NCBI GenBank assembly: GCA_900547415.1
Contig: URGS01000016.1
Coordinates: 1 to 38,896 of the forward strand
Length of the DNA: 38,896 bases
Reading direction: 5' to 3'
DNA from: an uncultured Phascolarctobacterium sp.
GTDB taxonomy: Bacteria > Bacillota > Negativicutes > Acidaminococcales > Acidaminococcaceae
Shown one piece after another: positions 1 to 9,700 of this stretch (the first letter of the stretch is position 1; every line of letters starts with the position of its first letter). The notes under the pieces were generated by a model. The model was not told the origin of the DNA. It did no database searches and saw nothing but the letters and a program-made list of their open reading frames with translations. Made by a program: the position numbers and the translations under genes.

Positions 1-27
1 TTTGGCGGTCTTGTTGATAAAAAATAA
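1..27 (+). CDS. uppS: C-terminal tail of probable isoprenyl diphosphate synthase (UppS), partial
   Basis: Only the last eight codons are inside the window (FGGLVDKK, then TAA at 25-27). UppS proteins commonly end in an RRFGG-type motif, and uppS directly precedes cdsA and dxr in many Firmicutes. The call therefore rests on the FGG tail plus gene order. UppS makes undecaprenyl diphosphate, the lipid carrier for peptidoglycan and other surface glycans. The identity is likely but cannot be proven from this fragment. Confidence 0.55.
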   Translation, partial: FGGLVDKK

Positions 28-47
28 AAGTAGGTGTTTTATTAAAA

Positions 48-914
48 ATGTTGACTCGTATTATTACTGGCGTTATCGGTATTGCAGCGGCAGTGGGCAT
101 CATTACTAAGGGCGGCTGGCTTTTTGCGTTGGCTGTACTGCTTTTGGCCGCTGTGGGTTGGTATGAATATCATCAGATGGCTGCCAGCAAGGGCTTTAAT
201 GTTTACTATCTGACCTCTGGCGTAGGTGCGTTCCTGCTTACAGCAATTCCCGCAGGCGGTTACTATGTGGAGATGGAGGAGCTGTACATTATGGCGTTCT
301 TGACCATGTTTACAGCATTGTTCTTCATTTTCAATACTTTGGAAGGTCTTTATCGTCACTGTAACTGCGGCGATAATAATTGGGCAGGCAATACTGCTGC
401 CTCCATTTGGGGTATGGTATACTGCGGCCTGCTTTTTGGTCATGTTATTATGCTTCGCGGATTTGATTATGGTCCTCATATTGATTTGGGCTTCCGTGTG
501 TTTGAATATGGTGAAGTTTGCCTTTGGATCGTGCTTTTAGGTACTTGGGCCAGCGATACTTTTGCGTATTTCTTTGGTCGTGCCTTTGGCAAGAATCCTT
601 TCTGCAGCGTTAGCCCCAAAAAATCCTTTGAGGGTGCTGTTGCCGGCTTTGTAGGCTGCTTTATTGTAGTAATGTCTCTGTGCATTGTTACATTGGGAGT
701 TCCTTTGTGGCAGGCAGTCGTGCTGGCTTTAGGCGTAGCCTTCTTTGCTCCCTTGGGTGACCTTATTGAATCCATCCTGAAACGTTCCTACGATATCAAG
801 GACTCTGGCAAGCTGTTCCCTGGACATGGCGGCGTACTTGATCGTTTTGACAGCCTGCTCTTTACTGCACCTGTTACTTATTATTTACTTATGATTATGA
901 CTGCGTTTGAATAA
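48..914 (+). CDS. cdsA: Phosphatidate cytidylyltransferase (CDP-diacylglycerol synthase)
   Basis: This integral membrane enzyme makes CDP-diacylglycerol from phosphatidic acid and CTP, the branch point for phosphatidylglycerol, phosphatidylethanolamine and cardiolipin. The 288-residue product has many hydrophobic segments. Its C-terminal third carries the CdsA signature: ASDTFAYFFGRAFGK, then SPKKSFEGAVAGF, then PLGDLIESILKRSYDIKDSG with LFPGHGGVLDRFDS. Length is normal for the family. The start at 48 follows a weak AGGTG about ten bases upstream. The gene lies 20 bases after the uppS tail and 22 bases before dxr, in the usual Firmicute order, so it is almost certainly co-transcribed with them. 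Confidence 0.95.
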   Translation: MLTRIITGVIGIAAAVGIITKGGWLFALAVLLLAAVGWYEYHQMAASKGFNVYYLTSGVGAFLLTAIPAGGYYVEMEELYIMAFLTMFTALFFIFNTLEGLYRHCNCGDNNWAGNTAASIWGMVYCGLLFGHVIMLRGFDYGPHIDLGFRVFEYGEVCLWIVLLGTWASDTFAYFFGRAFGKNPFCSVSPKKSFEGAVAGFVGCFIVVMSLCIVTLGVPLWQAVVLALGVAFFAPLGDLIESILKRSYDIKDSGKLFPGHGGVLDRFDSLLFTAPVTYYLLMIMTAFE

Positions 915-936
915 TGCAGTGTTTAGGTGACTGATT

Positions 937-2088
937 ATGAAGCATATTTCTTTAATGGGTTCTACTGGCTCCATTGGCAAGCAAGCCTTGGAGGTTGCTG
1001 CTGCTAATCCTGATAAGCTGAAAATCAGGGTGCTGGTTGCCCACAAAAGTGATGAAATTTTAGAGCAGCAGATTCGTCAGTTTGAGCCTGATTTTGCGGT
1101 GTTGACTGACAAGGAAGCTGCAGCTCGTTTAGCAGCACGTTATCATGGAAAAACAGAGATTCTCTCTGGTGAGGAAGGTCTCTTGGCTGCTGCTACCTAC
1201 AGTGAGGTTGATACTGTATTGGCTTCTATGGTGGGCTATGCAGGTTTGCGTCCTACTATGGCTGCTATTGAATGTGGAAAGAACATTGCCCTGGCAAATA
1301 AGGAAACCTTGGTTGCCGGCGGCAGCCTTGTTATGAAGGCTGTGGCTGAGCATGGCGTCAGCCTTACTCCTGTGGACAGCGAGCATAGCGCTATTTTCCA
1401 ATCCTTACGCGGTGGCTCTGATAAAGAGGTTAAGCGTCTTATTATTACTGCGTCAGGCGGTCCTTTTAGAGGTCGCAAACGCCATGAGCTGGAAAATGTT
1501 ACCTTGGAGCAATGCCTGAAGCATCCCAACTGGAGTATGGGCCGCAAGGTAACTCTTGATTCTTCCACCTTGGCTAATAAAGGCTTGGAGGTTATTGAGG
1601 CTCATTGGCTCTTTAATATGCCTTACGACAAAATTGATGTAGTTGTACATCCTCAAAGCATCGTACACAGCTTGGTAGAGTTCTGCGACGGCAGTGTTAT
1701 TGCTCAATTAGGCGAGCCCGATATGCGTCTGCCAATTCAGTACGCATTGTCCTGGCCTGAACGTTTTGATTACAGCTTTGGCCAGCTTGACCTTGTGCGT
1801 GCAGGCAGTCTTACCTTTGAAGCACCTGATCTGGAGGCATTCCCGTCTTTAAAGATTGCTATGGATTGCGGCAGAGCAGGCGGCACACTTCCCTGTGCTT
1901 TTAATGCAGCTAATGAGGAGGCCGTTAATGCTTTCTTTGACGGCAAGATTAAATATCTGGATATTCCTTACATTAATGCAAAGACTACAGAACTGTGCGT
2001 TAATGTTACTGAACCTCAGATTGAGGATATTGTTGCAGCTGATGCAGAAGCACGTCGTATTGCGCGTGATGTGATTAAGGGATTGTAA
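937..2088 (+). CDS. dxr: 1-deoxy-D-xylulose 5-phosphate reductoisomerase
   Basis: Dxr (IspC) catalyses the NADPH-dependent rearrangement and reduction of DXP to 2-C-methyl-D-erythritol 4-phosphate, the committed step of the MEP isoprenoid pathway in the cytoplasm. The N-terminus has the nucleotide-binding motif GSTGSIGKQAL. The catalytic region includes ALANKETLVAGG and the metal and substrate motif PVDSEHSAIFQ, followed by ITASGGPFRG and HPNWSMGRKVTLDSSTLANK. The 383-residue length is standard. The ATG at 937 is preceded by AGGTGA. It sits between cdsA and rseP, and a second MEP-pathway gene (ispG) lies two genes downstream, so isoprenoid supply and lipid carrier synthesis share this operon. 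Confidence 0.97.
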   Translation: MKHISLMGSTGSIGKQALEVAAANPDKLKIRVLVAHKSDEILEQQIRQFEPDFAVLTDKEAAARLAARYHGKTEILSGEEGLLAAATYSEVDTVLASMVGYAGLRPTMAAIECGKNIALANKETLVAGGSLVMKAVAEHGVSLTPVDSEHSAIFQSLRGGSDKEVKRLIITASGGPFRGRKRHELENVTLEQCLKHPNWSMGRKVTLDSSTLANKGLEVIEAHWLFNMPYDKIDVVVHPQSIVHSLVEFCDGSVIAQLGEPDMRLPIQYALSWPERFDYSFGQLDLVRAGSLTFEAPDLEAFPSLKIAMDCGRAGGTLPCAFNAANEEAVNAFFDGKIKYLDIPYINAKTTELCVNVTEPQIEDIVAADAEARRIARDVIKGL

Positions 2089-2123
2089 TAAACAAATAAA
2101 AATTAAACAGAGGAGGCTTGGTT

Positions 2124-3140
2124 GTGCTAACTATTTTAGCAGCTGTTTTTGTTTTTGGTGTTCTCGTTACAGTACATGAGCTTGGACATTTTATCGCAGC
2201 CAAGCTTACAAAAATGCGAGTTGAGGAGTTTGCCATTGGTTTTGGTCCGGTAATCTCTCAAACTAAGGATGGCGATACTGAATATAGCCTGCGTGCCATT
2301 CCCTTAGGCGGTTATAATAAAATTGCTGGAATGGATCCAGAGGATCCTGTTGATGAGGGTGGCTTTAACAGCAAGTCCATTCCTGCCAGAATGTTTGTTA
2401 TTTTAGCAGGCGCTTTGATGAACTTTATTTTGCCAGTAATTCTTTTCAGCGGTATCTTCTTTATTGAAGGTATGCCTCAGGTTGATGAAAAGCCTGTGCT
2501 GGGCAAAGTTGTAGAGAATATGGCAGCTGACAGAGCAGGCCTTAAGGAAGGTGACAGAATTCTCACCATTAATGGTAAGGAAATAGTTACTTGGACTGAG
2601 GTTGTTACTACTTTAAAGGAAAATGGTACTAAAGAGGTTACTATTACTGCTGTCAGTGATGGTGCAAAGAAAACCTTTACCATGATGCCTGAGTACGATA
2701 ATGAGCTGAAGCGTGCTCTGGTTGGCATTTCTCCTAAAATAGAGATGGTCAGTCCTGGTTTTATTGGTTCCATTGAACTGGGCTTCAAGTACACTGGTAT
2801 GCTTATTGTTACCATGGTTGACGGTTTGCAAAAGATTGTTACAGGTAAAATGGCTGCTGATGTGGCTGGTCCCATTGGCGTCGCTCAGATGGCTGGACAG
2901 GTGGCAGAGCAGGGCGTACTGCCTTTGATAAACTTTGTAGCCTTTTTAAGTATTAACCTGGGTGTAATCAATCTGCTGCCACTGCCTGCATTGGACGGCG
3001 GTCACTTTATTTTATTGCTGGTTGAGGCTGTACGTGGCAAACCATTAGGTCCCAAGGCTATGACCAATATTCAGACCATAGGTATTTGCCTGATTCTGGC
3101 CCTGACTATATTTTCAACCTTTAAGGATATTACACGTTAA
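2124..3140 (+). CDS. rseP: Site-2 protease RseP, membrane zinc metalloprotease (M50)
   Basis: RseP-type proteases cleave transmembrane segments of anti-sigma factors and leftover signal peptides inside the inner membrane. The zinc motif HELGH lies at residues 18-22 in the first membrane helix, and the third ligand motif LPALDGGH is near residue 290. A single PDZ domain lies between them (roughly residues 120-200, with the GLKEGDRILTING loop). I chose GTG 2124 because the ribosome site AGGAGG (2111-2116) is seven bases upstream; the in-frame TTG at 2118 would be only one base away. The product is 338 residues. It is spaced 35 bases from dxr and 15 from ispG, so it is part of the same operon. 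Confidence 0.93.
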   Translation: MLTILAAVFVFGVLVTVHELGHFIAAKLTKMRVEEFAIGFGPVISQTKDGDTEYSLRAIPLGGYNKIAGMDPEDPVDEGGFNSKSIPARMFVILAGALMNFILPVILFSGIFFIEGMPQVDEKPVLGKVVENMAADRAGLKEGDRILTINGKEIVTWTEVVTTLKENGTKEVTITAVSDGAKKTFTMMPEYDNELKRALVGISPKIEMVSPGFIGSIELGFKYTGMLIVTMVDGLQKIVTGKMAADVAGPIGVAQMAGQVAEQGVLPLINFVAFLSINLGVINLLPLPALDGGHFILLLVEAVRGKPLGPKAMTNIQTIGICLILALTIFSTFKDITR

Positions 3141-3155
3141 GAGGTGAAATAGAAG

Positions 3156-4226
3156 ATGGAACGTAGAAAAACTCGCCAGCTTAATGTTGGTGGTGTTGCC
3201 ATTGGCAGCAATGCTCCCATTGCCGTTCAATCCATGACTAATACTCACACTGATGATGCAGAGGCAACCTTAGCTCAGATTCGTCGTCTGGCTGAAGCTG
3301 GCTGTGACATTATCCGTTGTGCAGTGCCCGACGCAGCAGCTGCTGAGGGTTTAAAGAAAATCTGCAAAGAAAGTCCAATTCCTGTAATTGCAGATATTCA
3401 CTTCGACTATAAACTGGCCTTGGCTGCTTTGGAGGCAGGCGTACATGGTTTACGCTTAAATCCTGGCAACATTGGCGGAGCGGACAAGGTTGCTGCTGTT
3501 GTAGAAGAAGCTAAAAACTGCAATGTTCCCATTCGTATTGGTGTAAATGCAGGCAGTCTTCCTAAAGATTTGCTTGAGAAATATGGTCATCCTACTGCTG
3601 AAGCCCTAGTGGAGGCAGCATTGCGTCACATCCGTATCCTTGAGGAAATGGATTACAGAAATATCAAGATTTCTCTTAAGGCTCACGACGTACCCCTGAC
3701 TTTGGCAGCTTACAGATTGATGGCTTCCCAATGTGATTATCCGCTGCATGTGGGTATTACTGAGGCAGGTACTGTTAACAGCGGTATTATTAAGTCTGCT
3801 GTTGGTATTGGTGCTTTGCTGGCAGAGGGCATTGGCGACACCATTCGCGTTAGCCTGACTGGTGACCCTGTAAACGAGGTCAAAGTAGCTTATGATATCT
3901 TAAAAGCCTTGGATCTGCGTCAGCATGGTCCTACACTTATTTCCTGTCCTACCTGTGGCCGTACCCGTATTAATCTGGAGAAGCTGGCTTTAGAGGTAGA
4001 GCGTCGCTTGGAGAATGTTACTGAGCCTATTACTGTTGCAGTTATGGGCTGCGTTGTAAATGGTCCTGGCGAGGCTAGAGAAGCAGACGTTGGTATTGCA
4101 GGAGGAATTGGCGAGGGCCTTATCTTCCGCAAGGGAGAAATCCTGCGCAAGGTTCCGGAAGATAAAATCGTTGACGAGTTATTTGAAGAAATTAACCATA
4201 TATTAATGGAGAGGAAGGTTAAATAA
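3156..4226 (+). CDS. ispG: 4-hydroxy-3-methylbut-2-en-1-yl diphosphate synthase (flavodoxin)
   Basis: IspG (GcpE) is the [4Fe-4S] enzyme that converts methylerythritol cyclodiphosphate to HMBPP near the end of the MEP pathway. The N-terminal TIM barrel begins with RKTRQLNVGGVAIG and APIAVQSMTNTHTDD. The C-terminal iron-sulfur domain shows SCPTCGRTRINLEKLA and GCVVNGPGEARE, which supply the cluster cysteines and the catalytic glutamate region. The 356-residue length is the normal short bacterial form. A GAGGTGA ribosome site precedes the ATG. Its TAA is immediately followed by the ATG of proS with no gap, which suggests translational coupling. Confidence 0.97.
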   Translation: MERRKTRQLNVGGVAIGSNAPIAVQSMTNTHTDDAEATLAQIRRLAEAGCDIIRCAVPDAAAAEGLKKICKESPIPVIADIHFDYKLALAALEAGVHGLRLNPGNIGGADKVAAVVEEAKNCNVPIRIGVNAGSLPKDLLEKYGHPTAEALVEAALRHIRILEEMDYRNIKISLKAHDVPLTLAAYRLMASQCDYPLHVGITEAGTVNSGIIKSAVGIGALLAEGIGDTIRVSLTGDPVNEVKVAYDILKALDLRQHGPTLISCPTCGRTRINLEKLALEVERRLENVTEPITVAVMGCVVNGPGEAREADVGIAGGIGEGLIFRKGEILRKVPEDKIVDELFEEINHILMERKVK

Positions 4227-5936
4227 ATGAGAGTTTCTAAAATGTATTCCCCCACTCTGCGTGAGGTTCCGGCAGAGGCTGAAGTAGTAAGCCATCAACT
4301 GCTGCTGCGTGCAGGTTTTATGCGTAAATCCACTGGTGGTATGTACAGCTATCTGCCTTTGGCGTGGCGCGTTCTGAAGAAAATTGAAAACATTGTTCGT
4401 GAGGAGATGGACGCTACTGGTGCACAGGAAATTATGATGCCTATTATGCAGCCTGCTGAAATTTGGCAGGAAAGCGGCCGCTGGGGTGCTTACGGTGCAG
4501 AGATGATCCGCGTAAAAGACCGTCACAACCGTGAATACTGCCTTGGTCCTACCCACGAGGAAATGGTTACTACTCTGGTTAAGAGCGACGTTCGCTCCTA
4601 CCGTCAGCTGCCATTGAATTTGTACCAAATTCAAGACAAATTCCGCGATGAGCGTCGTCCCCGTTTTGGCCTGATGCGCAGTCGTGACTTTATCATGAAG
4701 GATGCATATTCCTTTGATCGTGACGAAGCTGCTCTTGATGTTTCCTATAAGACTATGTATGATGCTTATACCCGCATCTTCAATCGCTGTGGTTTGACTT
4801 TCCGTCCTGTAGAGGCTGACAGCGGTGCTATTGGCGGTAACGGCAGTCATGAATTTATGGTATTGGCTGAAAGCGGCGAAGCAGAAATCGTTTACTGCAA
4901 CAACTGTGATTATGCTGCTAACGTAGAAAAAGCAGAGCTTCATGTTATCGAAGCTCCTGCTGAAGAGCCTAAAGAAATGCAAGAGGTAGAAACCCCTAAC
5001 TGCAAGACTATTGCTGATGTTTGCACTTACCTGAATCTGCCTGTTGAAGGCTCAGTTAAGGCTGTTGCTTTCCAATGCGAAAAAGGTCTGGTACTTTGCT
5101 TTGTTCGCGGTGATCATGAAGTAAACGAAGTTAAGGTTGTTAATACCATTGGTGTTAACGAGGTTGAAATGGCAGACGAAAGCCTGTTGGTTGAAGCAGG
5201 TACCTGCGGCGGCTATATGGGGCCTGTGGGCATTGACTCTAAAAAGACCATTGTTGTAGTTGACAGCACTGTTATGAAAATGCACAACTTCTGCTGCGGC
5301 GCTAATAAAGAAGGCTTCCATCTTGTTAACGTTAACCCTGGTCGCGACTTTACTCCGACCTATGTTGCGGATATCCGTCTGATTCAAGAGGGTGACCCCT
5401 GCCCGCATTGCGGCGGCAAGGTTTCTAAGGCTCGCGGTATTGAGGTTGGTCAGGTATTCAAGCTGTTCACCAAGTACAGCGAAGCTATGAAATGCACCTT
5501 CCTTGATGAGAATGGCAAGGAAAAACCCATGGTTATGGGTTGCTATGGCATAGGCGTAAGCCGTACTATGGCTGCAGCAATTGAGCAAAATAACGATAAA
5601 GACGGTATGATCTGGCCCGTATCCATTGCTCCTTATGAAGTGCTGGTAGTTCCTGTAAACACTAAAGATGAAGAATCCACTGCTAAAGCAGAGGAAATCT
5701 ATGCTAATCTGTGCAAGGCTGGCGTAGAGACTGTAATTGACGACCGCAATGACCGTCCTGGCGTTAAGTTCAAAGATGCTGACCTGATTGGCTATCCTTT
5801 GCGTGTAGTTTGTGGTCCTAAGACTATTAAAGAAGGTCAGATTGAAGTTAAGGTTCGCAGAACTGGTGAAGTAGTAATGCTGTCCTTGGACAGTGACTAC
5901 GTAGCAACTATTAAGGAAATGCTGACTAAATTATAA
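4227..5936 (+). CDS. proS: Prolyl-tRNA synthetase (bacterial type with editing domain)
   Basis: ProS charges tRNA-Pro with proline using ATP. The 569-residue length matches the bacterial (E. coli-type) enzyme, which carries an editing insertion between class II motifs 2 and 3. Visible class II elements are RAGFMRKSTGGMYSYLPL at the N-terminus, the motif 2 region FRDERRPRFGLMRSRDFIMKD, and GCYGIGVSRTMAAAIEQ near motif 3. The insertion spans roughly residues 225-400. The anticodon-binding domain occupies the last 110 residues. An AGAGGAAGG ribosome site lies inside the end of ispG. The proS-polC neighbourhood is classic Firmicute order, here interrupted by an MgtC-family gene. Confidence 0.98.
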   Translation: MRVSKMYSPTLREVPAEAEVVSHQLLLRAGFMRKSTGGMYSYLPLAWRVLKKIENIVREEMDATGAQEIMMPIMQPAEIWQESGRWGAYGAEMIRVKDRHNREYCLGPTHEEMVTTLVKSDVRSYRQLPLNLYQIQDKFRDERRPRFGLMRSRDFIMKDAYSFDRDEAALDVSYKTMYDAYTRIFNRCGLTFRPVEADSGAIGGNGSHEFMVLAESGEAEIVYCNNCDYAANVEKAELHVIEAPAEEPKEMQEVETPNCKTIADVCTYLNLPVEGSVKAVAFQCEKGLVLCFVRGDHEVNEVKVVNTIGVNEVEMADESLLVEAGTCGGYMGPVGIDSKKTIVVVDSTVMKMHNFCCGANKEGFHLVNVNPGRDFTPTYVADIRLIQEGDPCPHCGGKVSKARGIEVGQVFKLFTKYSEAMKCTFLDENGKEKPMVMGCYGIGVSRTMAAAIEQNNDKDGMIWPVSIAPYEVLVVPVNTKDEESTAKAEEIYANLCKAGVETVIDDRNDRPGVKFKDADLIGYPLRVVCGPKTIKEGQIEVKVRRTGEVVMLSLDSDYVATIKEMLTKL

Positions 5937-5960
5937 TTTGCTATGTAAGGTGGGATTATC

Positions 5961-6680
5961 ATGGAAACCTCATGGATGCAAAGTAAAGAAGTAATGATGG
6001 TACTGCGTCTTATTGTTGCTGCAATCTTAGGCGGTATCGTAGGCCTGGAGCGTGGCAGTGGTGATAGACCTGCTGGTTTTCGTACACATATTCTTGTTTG
6101 TGTAGGCTCTGCTTTATTTATGCTTGTTTCCATGTATGGTTTGGATGATGTGTATTCTGCTACCAGCTCCCCAGGCGAAGATTTTGGACAAAGACGTGAC
6201 TCTACGCGTATTGCTGCTCAGGTTGTAAGCGGCATAGGCTTTTTAGGTGCAGGTACTATTCTGCACGAGGGACTTACAATTAAAGGCTTGACTACAGCTG
6301 CTAGTCTTTGGATTGTTTCTGCTATTGGTTTGGCAGTAGGAAGTGGCATGTATTTTCTTAGTACAGTTGCTACAATTATTACCATGGTGACTCTTGTTAC
6401 CTTCCATACATGGGAAAAACGCTTTGCAGGAAATAATCGCAGTGACAGACGATTTGTAAGAGTCATTGCTGCCAATCGTCCTCGAGTAATTACTGATGTG
6501 ACAGGTTTCTTGTCACGTAGTGGTATTCAGGTAAAATCCATGAATGTGAAAAGTGACAAGGAAAATGGACAGCTGGTTTTGGAGCTGTACTTAAAAATAG
6601 AAAAGGGCGTAGATCCGATGGAGTCTGTTTGTGGACTGCAGGAAATCGATGGTGTCATTGGTCTGGAAAACGCCAAATAG
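5961..6680 (+). CDS. MgtC/SapB family membrane protein
   Basis: The 239-residue product has an MgtC-like N-terminal half with about four membrane helices, including the conserved block GLERGSGDRPAGFRTHILV and GIGFLGAGTIL. The C-terminal cytosolic part (about residues 150-239, starting near RFVRVIAANRPRVITDVTGF) looks like the ACT-like regulatory domain of the family. MgtC proteins are linked to survival at low magnesium and to control of ATP synthase or potassium transport in other bacteria; the role here is unknown. It begins 24 bases after proS behind AAGGTGGG, so it is probably co-transcribed. A hairpin follows before polC. Confidence 0.88.
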   Translation: METSWMQSKEVMMVLRLIVAAILGGIVGLERGSGDRPAGFRTHILVCVGSALFMLVSMYGLDDVYSATSSPGEDFGQRRDSTRIAAQVVSGIGFLGAGTILHEGLTIKGLTTAASLWIVSAIGLAVGSGMYFLSTVATIITMVTLVTFHTWEKRFAGNNRSDRRFVRVIAANRPRVITDVTGFLSRSGIQVKSMNVKSDKENGQLVLELYLKIEKGVDPMESVCGLQEIDGVIGLENAK

Positions 6681-6697
6681 TTTTGTAATATAACTGG

Positions 6698-6726
6698 AGA
6701 CGCAGTCTGAGCTAAGGGCTGCGTCT
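6698..6726 (+). terminator. Hairpin between mgtC-like gene and polC, weak terminator or attenuator
   Basis: AGACGCAG (6698-6705) pairs perfectly with CTGCGTCT (6719-6726) across a 13-base loop. Only a short interrupted U-stretch (TTCAT) follows, so full termination is doubtful. It may partially separate polC expression from the upstream operon. Confidence 0.4.
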
Positions 6727-6764
6727 TCATAAATACTAATGGTTTATTTTGAAAGGATATCAAA

Positions 6765-9700
6765 ATGCAAGCTAAATACTGCATTGTACCTGACGAAGAA
6801 AGATTTTTTGAGTTTTTGCGACAGCAAGGCTTTTCCCAGGTGGAAATGATGCAGCTGCATATGATGCATATTAGGCAGATTTGTATTGACGAGGTATCCA
6901 GTGAGTGGGAGGTACATTTTGAATGTGCAGCCCATTTGAGAGATGGTTTGCTTCAATCGGCAGCTGCCAAATTGGCGGCTGCTTTTTCTTTGCAGAAGGT
7001 GGATATGATTTGTGATGGTGATGGCAGCAGTTGTCAGATTTCACAGGGGACTAATATTGCAGACCAATATGAGGTCACTGACTGTACTGGTGAACCCTTA
7101 CCAGATGATATTCCACTTCCTCCGGAACCTCTTGATATTGAGATAGGTGCTACCGAGCCTACTATGCCGCCTTGTGTAGAGATAATAGATGAGGATTATG
7201 AGGCGGCTTATCGTAATTTATACGGTGAAAAGAAGGATAGCGAGGTTCTTTGGGGTAAAAAAGTTACTGGTAATGTTCGCCCGATTGATAATATCGTAGA
7301 GGAAGAAAAAAAGGTTGTTATTGAAGGTGAGTTTGTCAAAATCATGGATAAGGATAGCAACCTGACAACCTTTGATGAACGTGAGCTGCGTTCTGGTGCT
7401 ATTATGCTTAAATTTGGTGTCAGTGATGGCAGCAATGGCATTTTTATCAAAATGCGTTTTGACGATAAAAATGGAAAAGAGCCACGCAAAGAATGTAATA
7501 GCTTTAAGGATCTTCTTAAGCCCGGTATGCGTTTGCGTATTCAGGGTAATGTTGAACCTGATCAATTTGAGTTTAACGAATTTATTATGCATCCTACGGG
7601 AATTATGAAGGCTCCTGCCATATCTGCTGAGCGTATGGATAACGCTGAGGAAAAACGCGTAGAGCTTCATTGTCATACTAAAATGAGTAAAATGGATGGC
7701 CTTACTCCTATGGAGGATTTAGTGAAGAAGGCTATCAAATGGGGGCACAAGGCCTTGGCCATTACTGACCATGGCGTTGTTCAGGCTTTCCCCTTTTGCT
7801 TTGATGCTGCTGAGGGCAGTGATATTAAGCTTATCTTTGGTATGGAGGGCTATCTTATTAGCGATAGCCGCTTCAAGGACGACATGGAGCGTGAGCCTAC
7901 CGATACTACAAAAAAGACGAAGTCTACTAAAATAAAGAGCAACCATATTATTATTCTGGCTAAAAATGAAACAGGCCTGCGTAATCTCTATAAGCTGGTT
8001 ACTATTAGCCATATGCGTTACTTAAATAAGCGACCCTTGCTTCCCCGTCAGGTTATTGAGGAGCATAGAGAAGGGTTGCTTTTAGGCTCAGCCTGTGAGG
8101 CCGGTGAACTTTTCCGTGCTATGTTGGCAGGTGCAGGTGAGAAGGAGCTGGAACAGATAGCATCATTTTATGACTATCTGGAGATTCAGCCAGTTGGCAA
8201 CAATATGTTTTTAGTGCGAGAGCAGGATTATACTGTAGAACAGCTGCAGGAATTCAATAGACGTATCTATGAGTTAGGTAAACGTCTCAACAAGCTGACT
8301 GTTGCTACCTGCGATGTTCATTTCCTTAATCCTGAGGATGCCAAGCTGCGTGCTATTTTACAGGGGGTACAGAACTATAAGGATGCAGATAATCAGCCGC
8401 CTTTGTACTTCCGTACAACAGAGGAAATGTTGGCAGAGTTTGAATACTTAGGCAAAGATGTGGCCTATGAGGTTTGTGTTACAAATACTAACAAAATTTC
8501 CGATATGATTGATAAAATCAAACCGGTTCCTGATCGTGATCAGCTGTATTCTCCCTTTATTCCTGGTGCAGAAGAGGCAGTACGAGATATGTCCTATGAT
8601 ATGGCTCATAAATGGTATGGGGATAAGCTGCCACAGATTGTTGAAGACCGTTTAAAGATGGAACTGGATGCTATTATCGGTCATGGCTTTTCAGTATTGT
8701 ACTATATTGCTCATAAGCTTGTTAAACACTCCTTGGACAGAGGTTATCTCGTTGGCTCCCGTGGCTCTGTTGGCTCATCTTTTGTAGCAACTATGCTGGA
8801 AATTACTGAGGTTAATGCTCTTAAGCCTCACTATCGTTGTCCTAATTGCCGCCATAGCGAATTTTTCTACAACAATGAGGTTGACTCTGGCTTTGACCTG
8901 CCTGTTAAGGATTGTCCTGAATGTGGTACAAGGATGCTTCGTGATGGTCACGATATTCCTTTTGCTGTTTTCTTAGGCTTCCATGGTGACAAGGTTCCAG
9001 ATATCGACCTTAATTTCTCAGGCGGTATTGACCCTGACGATCCCAGTGCTATGTCCGATCAATCAGTAGCTCACAAATATACAGAAGAGCTCTTCGGTCG
9101 CGATAATGTGTGTCGTGCAGGTACTATTTCTACTGTTGCAAATAAAACTGCTGTTGGTTATATTAGAAAATATTATGAGGAAAGAGGATTGCATGTTCAC
9201 CCAGCCCATGTGGCCGCATTAATGTCTGGTTTGGCAGGCATTAAGCGTACTACGGGACAACATCCTGGTGGTATTATGGTTGTGCCTCGTAATATGGATA
9301 TTCACTATATTACACCTATGAATCGTCCTGCTGACGATAGAAATGCTGATACCGTTACTACTCACTATGATTATCACAGCATCAACGACCGACTGGTTAA
9401 GTTGGATATTCTAGGTCACGATGATCCTATGGTATTGAAAATGCTGGAGAAATATATGCAGGAGGATGTTGATCCTACCTTTGATCCTAAGCGTATTCCA
9501 GTAGGTGATGAGGAAACTATGCGTATTTTCCAAAATACCTCATCCTTAGGAGTAACTCCTGAGCAGATTAATAGTGAAGTAGGTACCTTTGGTATTCCAG
9601 AATGCGGTACTAACTTTGTTCGTCAGATGATTAAGGACGTACAGCCTAAAAACTTTAGTGAGGTTGTCCGCGTCTCCGGTTATTCCCATGGTACGGATGT

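Noticed and set aside
4203..4982. 259-codon minus-strand frame across the start of proS
   Set aside because: Codon-aligned shadow of proS, with composition unlike a real protein.
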